Under the pieces are notes generated by a model. It saw nothing but the letters and a program-made list of their open reading frames with translations, had not been told where the DNA came from and made no database searches. A DNA stretch of 64,000 bases from Taiwanofungus camphoratus (taxonomy: Eukaryota > Basidiomycota > Agaricomycetes > Polyporales > Taiwanofungaceae): positions 2,604,001 to 2,668,000 of the forward strand of contig CP021223.1 of NCBI GenBank assembly GCA_003999685.1, given 5' to 3'. Positions 35,936 through 48,600 of this stretch are shown piece after piece. A program made the position numbers and the translations under genes. Within the stretch, counting starts at the first letter, position 1. Each line of letters opens with the position of its first letter.

Positions 35936-36349
35936 CGTCGTCGTTGTCGGTGGCTCGACGTCGTCGTCGGGCGTAAAGGAATGAAGAAAGTCGTGAACAA
36001 GTCGTGCGCGACCTCGTGTTGTGGCACACCCTTCTTATCCTCCACTGAAGTTCAATCGGCACGGCAGATCTGGACAATTGTTCCTGTCGTTTCTTAGCGG
36101 CCACCGTCAACCTTCCCGCCACAAGGGCGCTTCTCGAAAGTTAACAGATAAGGTGGCCGACCTTTTTGAAATTTGCCTATTTGCTCGCCACTGTGTCCGC
36201 GGCTCCGCACTGAATCGCATATTGACTACTAACACAATCACAACACTAATCCGAACATACAGCAATCACAGTACATGCGAGTACATAGCAAAGGAACATG
36301 CAATACCTCGTCTGGAAGCCAAAAATAATACGATATGTCACAGTTTAAA
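35936..36349. other. Intergenic region between HMT1-like gene and MCM2
   Basis: About 410 bases. It serves as promoter of the ABC transporter and 3' flank of MCM2. No other gene is supported. Confidence 0.45.
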
Positions 36350-39300
36350 TTACTGTCCCGCGTCTGCACGTACGAAACTCTTCTCAATCACGTCATCCTT
36401 CAGTCTATATCCATTTGTAGCGAACAACTTCGAACGCAGGAAGGGAGACGTGTCGAAGATATCGTGTTCTTTAGCCTATGTGGCAGCGAGAGGGTCAGCA
36501 AATCTAACAGAAGCCTAACAAATGACGCACCCGTTCGTCCAGCTCTGAGACTTTCACGGATATTAACTCTGGTTGTTGATGCCGCTGTAACTGATAGAAA
36601 CGAGCTTTCTCCTTGACAATGTGGCCAAGGAGGAAGGCGAGCAATTCTTCGTGGTCACGCGCTTGCGTGAGATACTTGCGGAATCCCTGGTAAGAGAGAC
36701 GGGACGTGAATCGGCAGCACCACCAAGGTAACAGTAAATTCACACACCCGCTCCAGTGTCTTCTTGATCGACATCTTCTGTGCATTCACGAAACTGCCGA
36801 CGGTGACCGAGATCGCGAGATCTATGTCGTCCGCCCGGACGTACTCCCTCAGGGCCATTTTTGCACTGGCCTCGGACATGCGTATCATGCTTTCCAGGTG
36901 ACGCACAGTGATCGGGAACGATCCGGTCGCCAACGATTCACGCCGCAGATCTGCAAAAAGACGCGATAGCTTCTCTTGGTCGAGGTCATAGAGTTTGGGG
37001 CGAATCTTTTCCCTAGCATACATAATGTATTTTCTAAGCACGTCTTGAGGGATTATCTGCGCCATGATTAGACATGTGGTCCATGATAGAATTCCGGACA
37101 TACATCAGCATCGAGTGATGTCCCGACTTCTATCTCATCCTTGTCCGCTTCGAATTTTGGGTGACTTCGCAGATGACTGCCCACCACAAATCTCGCCAGC
37201 AGCTCATCTTGAACCGGGTCCACCGTGTCCTTCACAACGCACAGGACGTCAAAACGCGAGAGAATGGGCTCCGTTAGTTCAACGTTTTGCTGGAACGGAA
37301 TTGTGGGGTTGTACCGGCCTCGAATTGGATTCGCTGCGGCAATAATGGCACAGCGCGCCTGAAGGCTTGTTACAATGCCGGCTTTGGATATGGAGATTGA
37401 TTGCTGCTCCATCGCCTCGTGAATCGACGTTCTGTCCGCATCATTCATCTTGTCGAACTCGTCGATGAGACACGTTCCCTTGTCTGCTAAGACTAGTGCA
37501 CCGCCTTCGAGTGTCCACTCTTGTGTCACGGGGTCCTTGCGCACGCTAGCCGTCAGACCGACCGCAGACGCGCCTTGGCCCGTTGCAAACACCGAGCGAT
37601 GTGCAGTCTTCTCTACGTACTTCAGGAATTGTGACTTGGCCGTTCCCGGATCTCCAAGTAAAAGGACGTTGATATCTCCACGGATGCGATGCTTACGGTT
37701 GATATCCTTGGGCACACCACCGAAGAGAGAAAGCGCAAGAGCCGTTTTTATATCTTCATGCCCGTAAATGGAGGGCGCAATTGACTTAATGATGCGCTTC
37801 CTTATTCGGTCGTCACGAGCAAGAGCACGAATGTCCTTCTCGTCCTCTTCAGTCAGCCGGAATGCAGCGAATTGGTCTTCTTTTTTGTTGATGTGGTTGG
37901 CTTCGATGATGGTAGAAAAGACGGGGAAACCGTTCTTAGAATTGAGAGACGCGTCAAAGTTGTTGCGGTAGATACCAGTAATTTCCTTCGTGAATGTCAG
38001 AGAGGTACGAAACAAGATCTCGTTCATATCTCACAATTTCTTCTCCAGGCTTCGCTGTATCAATGAGGTCCCATAGTAAAATGACCTCGCGGTGTCTCGG
38101 TAAACGACCTGGAGGCACCGAACCGGGGGATTCTTGGAGGGTCATCTTTTGATAGTTTCGATAGACAGTCTGTAGATGCAAGTGAGCATAGCTTTACTCA
38201 TGGTAAACTAAATGGCTGACCTGCTCAGAATTTACTGAGAACGGACCTTTACCCTCACAGTTGGGGCAATAACTGATCTTCACTTCTCGTGTGGAATCCT
38301 GATAGAAGGGGCCCAAAACAGCGCCACATTTGCGACAGTCGAACTTGACATATTTTAGCTGGGGGAAGACACCAGTCCGCCTGGTGACTACTCCGGCTAC
38401 CCGTACAAGATTGTTCAAGTTAGAGCGCCGCAAGTCGCGTAACGATGAGCTCAAAGGAAGATCTGTGATGCGGACATGCACCTCCGAATGAATGCGCTCA
38501 TAAGAGGGATAGTATACCAGGATGGCAGTAAGCGCAACTTCGTCGAAGATAGCCAGCATCGCGCTAGGTGAATTAGTGAGGAAGTAGGCCAAAATCGGCT
38601 TTGACAGAGCCAGATGAAGGTACGAGACCTCAAGAGACTCAGAGTTGTCTTTGCCAAATATCGTCAACGATCCTAAAAAAGTCTTGTATGAATCAGAAGC
38701 TCACTTTCTCCCAGGTTGCGAATACGTTGACCGTATACTGATGCACCATGCTCATCGACATACGTCATGAGAAATTGGCGAAAATGCCTTATAATAGATC
38801 GACGAACGCGTTCGTTCGCAATCCATTCTACAATAGACTTTGCTTTGATGTCGCTCAATTGCTCCAATGGTATTTCCTGCTCGTGTCGCAATAAGTAAAC
38901 GGGGATAACTCAGAATAAATGACGTACATCTTCCACTCCATCCATGTCATCGAGTTCCTTCCTCTCGTCATACTGCCTTCTTGTGCGTCTTTTTGTGCCA
39001 GCAAGCAGACCGCGATCGTCGTCGTCATCGACGTCGTCACTCTGCAGGAAGTCAGGCATGCGGCTCCTTCTAGCAGCCCTTGCCCCTCTTCTCCCGTTCT
39101 GCTCTCGATCCCTACGTGCCATCTTGGCTTCTGCCGCACGACGAGCTGCCACTGACATCTCCTCAATTTCCTCGTCGTCGTTGAGGCCGGAGTCGGAGTA
39201 TGTATCGAGCATCTGATTTGCAGCATAGTCACTACGTCAGCATTTGTCAGTACTTGATGGCGGAGAGCAAGCAGTCTTGTTCGCGTACTCTTCCAGCTCT

Positions 39301-39576
39301 TCACCGAAGAGATCCTCGCCATCTTCATCCTCCGCGTTATCATCGACGTCTCTCACGGCGTCCCGCTCATCAAGGCTCTCATCTGTGTCAGAAAAAGGTG
39401 GTGGGGGAGAAGAGGGCGGAAGAGAAGACTCAGAATCTCGACGAGTGTGAGTTGGACGCGCCAAAGGCGAGGAGCCAGGAGGAGGGGTCACAGATCGACG
39501 GCGTTTCGCGCCACGAGGAGTCTACAGGGCTTAAATTCGACTTGGAAGCATAAAAAAATCGTGGAACACGCACCAT
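36350..39576 (-). CDS. MCM2: DNA replication licensing factor MCM2
   Basis: MCM2 is a subunit of the MCM2-7 replicative helicase and also chaperones histones H3-H4. The acidic N-terminus contains the histone-binding type block [15 protein letters not shown] and basic RRR patches. A zinc finger follows ([11 protein letters not shown]...[11 protein letters not shown], near 38,240-38,340). The AAA+ core has Walker [12 protein letters not shown], the MCM2-typical [18 protein letters not shown], Walker [28 protein letters not shown], and the arginine finger [10 protein letters not shown]. The winged-helix end continues through small exons: [20 protein letters not shown], then a last exon with [16 protein letters not shown] ending in a TAA at 36350. 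Coding exon 1 is just the ATG (39574-39576), joined across a 52-nt intron to [15 protein letters not shown] at 39521. The gene is divergent from the next gene. Confidence 0.93.
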
Positions 39577-39660
39577 AGGATTTTATTGGAGATGTGTCTG
39601 TGAACTACTGTGTGTAGAGAGGCCGTTGTGAAAGAAGGAGCAGAGTTTTACACGACCCGG

Positions 39661-39666
39661 ACGCGT
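39661..39666. promoter_or_regulatory. ACGCGT (MCB-type) box in the MCM2 divergent promoter
   Basis: ACGCGT lies 85 bases upstream of the MCM2 start codon within the 333-bp divergent promoter, directly followed by cgcg. MCM genes are classic MBF targets in fungi. A role here is inferred from sequence and position. Confidence 0.5.
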
Positions 39667-39909
39667 CGCGCTCATTAGCGGAGTCTGAAATAGCCACAAT
39701 TGCGTCTTCCACGAATAAGTTTCAGTAGCATGTGTCAATTCCATCACATGACATTAAACAGTGGCTCAGACAAGCGCGTCTCATAGTCGAACCTCTCTAT
39801 ATCTTGTCCTCCCATCTCCAAGTTTCCGGGTGACCTCCTCCTTCTGATCCAGTGCTTTATTTTAAACATATAAGACGGCAAATTACTATTATCTCTTCGA
39901 GTCACTCTC

Positions 39910-42373
39910 ATGACTGTAGACGCTGTGGATCACCTTAACACCACCCGAATTCATCGTCTGCTCAGACCGCTTCGCTCGAAATGCACGGCTCTATCTACGG
40001 CCTATTCCGTCCCATCTCAACATAAACCCTCTGTCTCCACTACATATTCCAAATTGTCACGCCGTCCGTATCGAAGGCCCCATAATGACGCGGTCCCTCT
40101 ACCACTGACAGTTCTACAATATTCAGAGAACCTCAGGACTAATTCTGAATGGCATCTCTCACAAAAAATCAAAGAAATACAAGACACTTTTAGAAACCTC
40201 GTTAGAGTGGCCCAGTACTCCATACCTCCAAACGAGTGTGGGCGATCAACAAGGAGTCTTGCTGCCATGTGTGCAGTGACTGTCGGAGACAACATTCACT
40301 CAGACATCCAGGTGTATCAAGAATTTGAGGGAGGAGCTGTCGATGTAAATGGAGATATTAGCACCGAGATTTCGGACCAGATCTACGAGCTTGTCCCTCC
40401 CCATTACCGAGGGTATGTCCATTCGCACAGAACGTCTCGATCACCTTCCTCAAAATGTGTTCAACAGCTACACCCTCGTTTCTCATGCCCTAGCCCTTAT
40501 TATGGACACCTGTCCACATCACCCTGTGCTTTTGACGGCCCTTCTCGAAATTTGTCTCCAGTCTCTCATGGTGCCAGAGTCTCATAGACTGTTACGCATG
40601 CTTTTTAGAGAAGCTCTTCAGCCAACATTCACATCTACATCTGCGTGTCCCCTGACTCATCCTGCGCATGTCAACTATCTTGTCAACCTCCGTGCCATGT
40701 GCAATAGGCACGGAGTTTCTGATTGTACGTTCACGAAGATCTTTATTGACGTCATGACTGAGAACCCTACGGGGCGAGTCAATGCGTGGCAATCCAGGGC
40801 GGTCACCACCTTTGCACGAGAAATTAGCATATCTGACCACCGTGCGTTCATGTGCTTCTGTGAGGGACTTGCACAGAGCATCGCGGACCTCGAAACCTTA
40901 CGGTTGAAAACAAGGGGAAAGAGAAAACAAACCGAGCAGTGTGTCTACGAGTTCGCTCTACGGGGCGACTTAGCAAAATGGATCAATATCATCCTTCAGC
41001 CTGGTTATGGATCAAGTGCAAGCATGGAGGTGTGGTTCGCCCCATCCACAGAAGACTATCAAGCTATGATCGACTTCCTTGTGCATATCGCACGTCTTGA
41101 ATTGCATGTTCCATATCTCCCGCCGACATCAAAGGAGCACAGTCTAACGGATGCCATCGTTTGCCTCACAAACTTTTGTTGGAGCCATGCCCATGCTCAA
41201 ACCTGGCTGAGCCCCTCGGATAACGACATATTATGCGACATAATGCGGGACGCACCCATGAACTCGAAGACTTATGATCTTCTCGCGGCGCTCGCGTTTG
41301 TTGTCCCTCTTGGCCCTGGTAAAATATTCACCAGGACTGAGGCGGTACTTCTTAAACTTCTCAACGTCATCCAGAACGGACGTCTGCCTCTCATCGACGG
41401 GTTTGCATCGGCGCTTCGGTCGCGGCGATTTTTCTTCCACGAAGCGTCTTTGTGGTCATGCACCCTTCAGTACCTGGAGCGCTGCTCTGAAGGGTCTCCC
41501 CCTCCGTGGTTCATATGTGACTGGTGGCCCGAGCCCGAAATAGATGCTCTCCGGAAGACTCTGGTCAAGGAGACCGAAAGAGCCGAGGCGCGTTGTTTCC
41601 GTACGAATCCCGGTACCGGACCTTACGCAATCTCCGGCCCTAATGGCCAACCCTTCGATCCTGCTGAGTGGGAGTGGGAAGATATGATCCAGTGCTGGGT
41701 GCGTAAATTGCCTGAGAACGAATACGAGCGGAGGCCATCAAAAAAGCGGAGACTCAGCTCATCCTCTTCAACGCTTGTCGCGGACGGCGACCGTCGTCTC
41801 ACCAGATTACGGTCCGAGTCACGTAAGTCTAGCGCGGCCCTTAGTGGCACTCTCGTACGGGGACGCAATGAGGCAGCTGAGCGTCCTCCACGGTCACATG
41901 CGGGCGCAAGACGAGGACTCGCGCGTTCCAAGTCAGCTCCAGACGGAATTCTTGACAAGTGCCGGCGTCGCCGTTCTTCCCTGGACTCGGATAATGATGA
42001 GAGCGATCAAGAGAACGTTCCTCTCGAAACGGAGCGGGAATACACCGTCTCAACGGTTCGCTCCAGGAGGGTCACAAATTTTGCCTCGATCTTGGCCGAC
42101 GCACAGATGAACTGTACAGTGCTCCACCCACGCTCGGAAACCAGCCGCTCACCGAGGACTCCTCGCGGCCCTTCGCCCGATTGGGAGGAAGACGCTCGAC
42201 CACCAACATCATTGTGCCGTATTGAGCAGTCCGACGACGATGTTTCCGATACGCCGGGCTACAGCGTATACAGCGGGAATGAGCCCTCATCAGATGACGC
42301 GCTGAACCTTTTTTCCTATCCTGCGCCGTCATCGCCCATCGTAGCGAGGCCGCGACAGGCGCGACGACTTTGA
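39910..42373 (+). CDS. Hypothetical protein, 802 residues, unrecognised
   Basis: Two exons, 39910-40412 and 40468-42373, sum to 803 codons including the stop; the 55-nt intron joins PPHYRG to YTLVSHALALIMD. I do not recognise the family. The first ~200 residues are basic and moderately ordered. Residues ~200-530 look alpha-helical with regularly spaced Leu and Cys and could be a HEAT/ARM-like repeat region. A basic motif (SKKRRLS, near residue 600) fits a nuclear signal. The last ~200 residues are Ser/Arg/Asp/Pro-rich and probably disordered, with several SP/TP sites. It is transcribed divergently from MCM2 over a 333-bp promoter holding an MCB box, so cell-cycle expression is possible but unproven. 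A TATA-like ATATAAG lies near 39,869. Confidence 0.75.
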
Positions 42374-43100
42374 ACACGTTCACCATCGACTTGCTTTGTG
42401 GGAACACTATGGGACTGCAATTATCTCATCATCGTACAGCTATTGAAATTTGCTCTCGTGTCTTGGTTTGTATGCACAATTACCTGTCTTTCATCGCATT
42501 AAGGTTACTGTTCTGTAGCATTACCATTGTTGTACTGCCCCTCAAGCTATACTCCATGCATGCACTATGCATTGTACATTACCAACGTTGTTGAATCTCG
42601 CGAAGTTGAGTGAATGCGAGCGTGACACTTCCTTGTGTTGCTCGACCCGAGTTTGGCGCTGATCTGCAACGCCTTCCAAAAGTGGGTGATGTATCGGCAG
42701 TGATCGCACAAGCTTGTGATTTCCCCGCATCCTCTCACCAGACTCCCAAGCTCCATCCGGCGATGGGAAGTGACTCGACACTGCAACATTGACGGTGCAG
42801 AGGCGTATTTATGCAGAACAATTAGCAAATAGAAGATACGACTCGAAATTCGTGCGTATTCATTTGCGCCCGTGCGGTCGGACGGAAGGCAGGCATGGAA
42901 AGTGTTTCTGTCCTGCTACTTCCAGTCGACGGATCCACTGTAACGACTGGAGCTGTTATAACGGAGTTGTTTCACATTTTCAACATGCCGGAGCTGAAAG
43001 CTGAATACATGTGGAACAACCGTCATGATTTTTTGCAGAGAAGGCACAATATTGAAAGCAACATCTGTGTTATAGCGTAATGAAAGTTAGGATAGAGGTC
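42374..43100. other. Intergenic region, no gene seen
   Basis: About 730 bases downstream of the hypothetical gene. Short frames only, without motifs. Confidence 0.45.
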
Positions 43101-43339
43101 ACACGGTAGACATGGGGCAATTGATGAGGGTCAGATAGTCTTAACATAATTTACTTAAATATGGTCAATGCGTAGATCAATTTGGAAGGCTCACATTCAA
43201 AAGTTGGCTTCTAGGCCAATCAGAACACGAGATTAGAATATGTAATTCAGCAACCACAAATTCTTTGACATATTGACCATATTTCATTCAATATTTTACG
43301 GCCCTTTTACCCTCACCGATTGGGCCATGTCTGCCGTGT
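43101..43339. mobile_element. MITE-like foldback element (239 bp)
   Basis: The ends form imperfect terminal inverted repeats of about 31 bp: 43101-43131 pairs with the complement of 43309-43339, matching at 26 of 31 positions by eye, both starting ACACGG. A second inner inverted pair (AAATATGGTCAAT near 43,157 and ATTGACCATATTT near 43,275) deepens the hairpin. There is no coding capacity. No clear target duplication was found, so the superfamily stays open. Confidence 0.6.
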
Positions 43340-44699
43340 CAGGATTTGATCACGATAACGAAAGCGCTGGTAGGGCTTGTATACAGTGTTGTGCCAGTCG
43401 TCGACTAGTCGTGCGACTGGCGTAAAGTCGTAAATTCACGACTTAACGACCGCACAGGACAACGACTATTCCCACGCTCGACGACTGGCAGGTGCGCAGC
43501 GCGCGGGGTCGTCGTATCAGAGAGTCCGGTTGTAGAATACTAGTATGTACGGCTTAAAGCGATGGAAATATACAATCAGATTGTAATAGAGTATTAGAGA
43601 ATTATAGACATTGAATCCTCATGCAGTAAGGACAGCCTGTGCACCTGCGTCCAAGTCCATTTGCTCGTCTTCCTCCCCTCCAGCATCAAAATCGAGCAGC
43701 TCATATAATTCCAGTTCCTCCTGCAACCCATGTTCCATGAATTGCTGTATACTATCAACCCACTCCGAGCGCTCGAAGTCGAAAAGTTTCTCGAGTGGTA
43801 TTTTGAGGCGCGACGGGAACTGTATCTCATCCATATCAACATCTTCATCTGACATCCGGATGAATCCCTCAACGATTCCCTCTAATTCAATGGTGCGTGG
43901 CTCCTCAACATCATCTTCTCTGACATCTTCAGAGGCCTCGAGGTGTGCAGTCTCTGGATTCGTTGAGACAGCCGGCTCGGAAATGTCTGTTACACAACCA
44001 GGCCAAGTCAGACAGTGCTCTTGTTCAGGCATGTTTGCAATTATATTCATATGCTCACCTCTGACTGCACATCCATCTGTGGTAGCTGCGCTCACATCTC
44101 TGTCTGTGTCTGTGCCTGTTCCTGAGGCAAGCACTTGATCACTTCCAGGAGGAGGGACAGGGACTTGAGATCTTCCAAAATGTCGTCGCAAGCGTTCCTT
44201 GGCTCCTGACCGAAGATGTTCATCCCGAAGATGCAATTTCAGTTCCGCTATTGTTGTGAGTGTTTCCATGGACATACAATTGCGTAACTTGGTCAAAATG
44301 AGGCCAAATGTGCTAAAGAGACGTTCGCAGGATGCTGAGTTGGCACAAACAGACAGGAGATGAGTAGCGAGTTTGATAAGAGAAGGCATTTGTCTGCCAG
44401 GATGGCAGAGCCCTTCCCACACAACGAGTGGGTCTGGACTGGAATTCTGAGAGCCGTTGTTGTGCACTAAAACACTCTAACCCCTACTGGGTACAACCTA
44501 GAGAAGCTGGAATGCTATAGAACAAGTTAGTGTGGAGGGGAGAGTCAGCAGCAAAGGGCTCCCGATCTCAAATGGGTCGAGAGACGTCTACGAAGGTCTT
44601 CGACGACCCTCTACGTGTGTCGCGACTGCTTGACGTAGCTTCGATGCGCTACTATGCTGTACTATACTAGGGAGAGGCTTAAATGTGAGAACTTAGCTG

Positions 44700-44915
44700 A
44701 TGTACAGCCCTTCGAATTTCTGTAGAAGGCAGACTTGGGTTAGAGAGCGATGCTAGCGCAACCCTTCGATGTGGCTCGAAGGCGGGCGTAAGACTGAACG
44801 CAACTTCTTCGACTGATGTCGAAGATGGACGAGACGCAAGCCTTCAAGATACTGTAGAAGGCAGATAGTAGACGCAACTCTTCGAACGTAATCAAAGACG
44901 GAAGGACGCAGTAGA
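44700..44915. repeat. Degenerate tandem repeat of hairpin units inside the hAT intron
   Basis: About five units of 36-50 bases, each with a CTTCGA-like arm, a 6-8 base loop and a TCGAAG-like arm, joined by spacers like GACGCAA. Units lie near 44,703, 44,755, 44,800, 44,838 and 44,875. The gypsy element inserted at the end of the last unit. Confidence 0.45.
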
Positions 44916-45486
44916 TGTTACAAGGCGGTGATGGTGCGAACTTACATTTTCATTTCTCTTCACTATACCGGACTAGCGGGTCGTGTACACTTACAATTAT
45001 CACCATTATTCCTGACGGGCTGACCGTCACCCGCTTAGTTATGGACTGTTCCTCAGAAGGGACCACTTGGGCCTCTGACTTATGGACGCTTAGGTGCTGG
45101 AACCCGTGGGAGTGAGGGCTGGCTTGCCCTAAACCCACCATAGTACTTAAGGGGTTGGCTCACCGCGGAGCACCCCAATCTTGTCCTCCTTAGTTACACT
45201 GTGTACTTTGGTGCCGTCGTTACCATTTGTACTTTACGACTGGGCTTAGGCCCCTATACCTTCGTCTATTCAACGGGTCGCCTTAGACCACCTATATCCC
45301 TGTGACTACACTAGGACTTAGGCTGTGACTTAGCCCGCAACTCTCTCGAGACCGTTGGGCTAGCGGTTGAAGACTTAGACGTGTACTCGTCGTCAGCCAG
45401 GCTGACTCCTCGTTTACACTTCACGCCTGACTACTCAACGACCCCCCGTCACGGTAGTCACCTACGGGCGTAGACCCCCCGTAACA
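44916..45486 (+). repeat. 5' LTR of the gypsy element
   Basis: 571 bp, TGTTAC...GTAACA. It matches the 3' LTR base for base as far as can be compared by eye. Confidence 0.92.
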
Positions 45487-45689
45487 TTAGGACAAGATTC
45501 CCTACAAACTCTATCTCAGGATAGCGAATTAGAACGCGAACAAGCGGAAGAAACCGGACCCTCACCAACGTCCTCATAGGAAGGATTGGGTAAGACCAGT
45601 GTCCCCGTTGGAAGGGACTGGCAGGAGGATCACTTGACTACAAGTGCGTACCATCAGTGTTGAGTTGAAGGATAAGAAACACCGGAAAG

Positions 45690-48600
45690 ATGGAGAAGTT
45701 CCTGGCGATAGTCTGGAGAGCTATCACCTGGCGAAGAAAATTGAAGGAAGGAAGGGAGGAAGACCACATACCCCGACCAGAAACAACAGAAGAAGCAGCC
45801 CTAGGGATCCCCTGGGATGGACCGCTTACCCCAAGCGACAATGACCTCAGACTTTCTCAGCCCTCCACTGAAGCCCTCGAACAGGGGCAGAGAGGCACAG
45901 GCTCCAGGCAAGGACACCGACACAACCACCCCAATACAGCTCTGACACCTCATCACTGGAAGAAGAGGAGCTGCTACCGATGCAGGAAGCCAGGACACTT
46001 GGTCAAGGCATGCCCGGAGCCCAGGAAAATCAGAAAGGAAGGACACAGAGACGTGGCCCTAGGGGAAGCTGACGATGAACACGATAATCCACACAAAAGC
46101 GAACCCAGACTTCCACAACCTTCCAATGATGCCGGGAGAGACAGGGAACTGGAACTGCACCACTCGTCAAACTCAGATGACTTCGCCTTGGAGGAAACCC
46201 AGCCATATCCGGTCCCACCAGCAGACTACTGGAGCAGTGAAGAAACGGAGGAATCCTTAGGAACGTCCACCGTAGAGTCCATTGAACAGAAACGGTTCCC
46301 TCATTTTAAACACTTCACTGATGCCCCAGGAGGGGAATCAATGGCTGAAGGCACAGGGAAACCTGTGCAAAGAAACTTGGACAAGCCAAAGACCAGTAAG
46401 GACCCGACCATCTCAATGGGGGCCACAATCACAGGATATCGGAAAGGAACCACTCTGTACGTAGAAGGTTATGTTGTCGCCGGGAAAAAGGCCATCGCTG
46501 TGAGACCACTAATCGATAGCGGAGCCGATGCCAACCTCATACACCCTGACCTTGTGGAACGATGGGGACTGCCCACACGACCGCTACCTCGGAAGGTACG
46601 AAGTACGACCATTGATGGGACCCCCAACAGGGGTGGACCGATTACCCATCGAGTTGAAGGGAGCATACGGCTTGAAGGGTATGACATACCCACAAACTTC
46701 TATGTATCAGACATCGGGGACCTCGAAGTAGTGCTGGGCAACCCTTGGTTGATTCAAGTCAACCCGCAGATCGATTGGCCGAAAGGGACCCTCACGGTTG
46801 ACCCGGACAGGATTAAGGAATGGCAGGGATACTATGCTTGGATCATGGACCAGCCTACCACGGACGGCATCCCATTGTGCCGAGCCTCTGCACACGAGGA
46901 CGATGATGAGCTAGAAACCATCCTATGTGCTTATACAAGGGGAGAAGGGGTCTTAGGCATGTTCAATGATCAACCGGAACCCCTATTCGATGAAATGGGC
47001 CTGCTGCAGCCACCCAAGAAGTCTCAACCATCGTTAGATCGGAACAGCCATGTAAGGGGCTCAAAACGGTTCATAGCCACCGCCAGGCAGACAAGCGCAC
47101 CACTGACACCCCCTGAGGAGGGGCCACAGATTGAAGACCTGGTGCCTGAGTACTTACTCGACTACCGGGACCGCTTTGAAAAGGCGGCCGCTGCTCGATT
47201 CCCTGGTTCGAGACCATGGGACCACGCTGTGGAGACAAAGCCTAACTTTGTACCTAGGAAGTGCGGGGTAATTGCATTATCCCTGGCTGAACAAGCAGAG
47301 ATGGACAAGTTCCTTGACGAGAACCTGGCGAAAGGATATCTACGGGACTCAAAGTCACCCATGGCCTCCCCAGCATTTTTTGTGGCAAAAAAGGATGGTA
47401 CACTCAGGCCCTGTCAGGATTACCGATACCTCAACAACAGCACGGTAAAAGATGCATACCCACTCCCACTCATTGGAGAGCTCATCGACAACCTGCAAAA
47501 GGCAACCATTTTCACGAAGCTGGACCTCCGAAATGGCTACAACAATGTACGCATCAGGGAGGGCGACCAGTGGAAGGGAGCGTTCATGGTGAATCACCAC
47601 GGAACCAAGAAGCTAGTTGAACCAACGGTAATGTTCTACGGCATGTGCAATGCCCCGGCCACCTTCCAGCGGCTTATGAATGATGGGTTTCAAGACATGC
47701 TTGCGGAAGGATGGTTAGCCATTTATATGGACGACATCCTGATCTACTCCGATGATGCTACCATCCACCGAGAACGGACACGCCGGGTACTGCAACGCTT
47801 GCAGGAGATGGACCTCTTTGTGAAACCGGAAAAGTGTGCCTTTGATGTACAAGAAGTTGAGTTTCTGGGAATGACCATCACACCGGGCCACATCCATATG
47901 GACACTGGCAAGCTGCGGGGCATCGATGAATGGCCCATACCGACCAAAGTCAAGGATGTGGAACGATTCCTGGGCCTTGCCAATTACTATCGACGGTTTA
48001 TACGCGGATTCTCGGACATCGCCCACCCCCTGAATGCACTTAAGAAAAAGGGGGTAACTTGGAACTGGTCGAACAAGTGCCAGGCAGCCTTCGAGGCACT
48101 TAAACGCCGTTTTTGTGAGGCCCCAGTACTCACCATGCCCGACCCTGAGAAACCGTTTGTAATCGAGGCCGATGCCTCACTGGTTGCGACAGGTGCAGTA
48201 CTGCAACAGGAGGGCCCTGATGGGAAACTTCACCCGGTGGCATTCCTTTCAAAATCGCTGAAGGAAGCAGAACGGAACTATCAGATCTATGATAGAGAAC
48301 TACTGGCAATCGTACGAGCACTTGAGGAATGGCGTCACCACCTGGAGGGCGCAAAGCACCCGGTCACGGTTATAACGGACCACAAGAACCTGACATACTT
48401 CAGAGAAGCCCAACGGCTAACACGACGCCAGGCACGATGGCAACTACTGCTTTCACAGTTTGAATTACGACTGGAGAATCGAAAGGGTAAACAACTCGTA
48501 GTGGCGGACGCCCTATCACGTAGACCAGGACACCCAGGGGGTGAGAGGGACAATGAGGACATTGTCCTCTTACCAGAAACACTGTTTGCAAAGGCAGTTA

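Noticed and set aside
39200-39553. Plus-strand frame of 117 codons over the MCM2 N-terminus
   Set aside because: Antisense to the low-complexity acidic region of MCM2; no motif.
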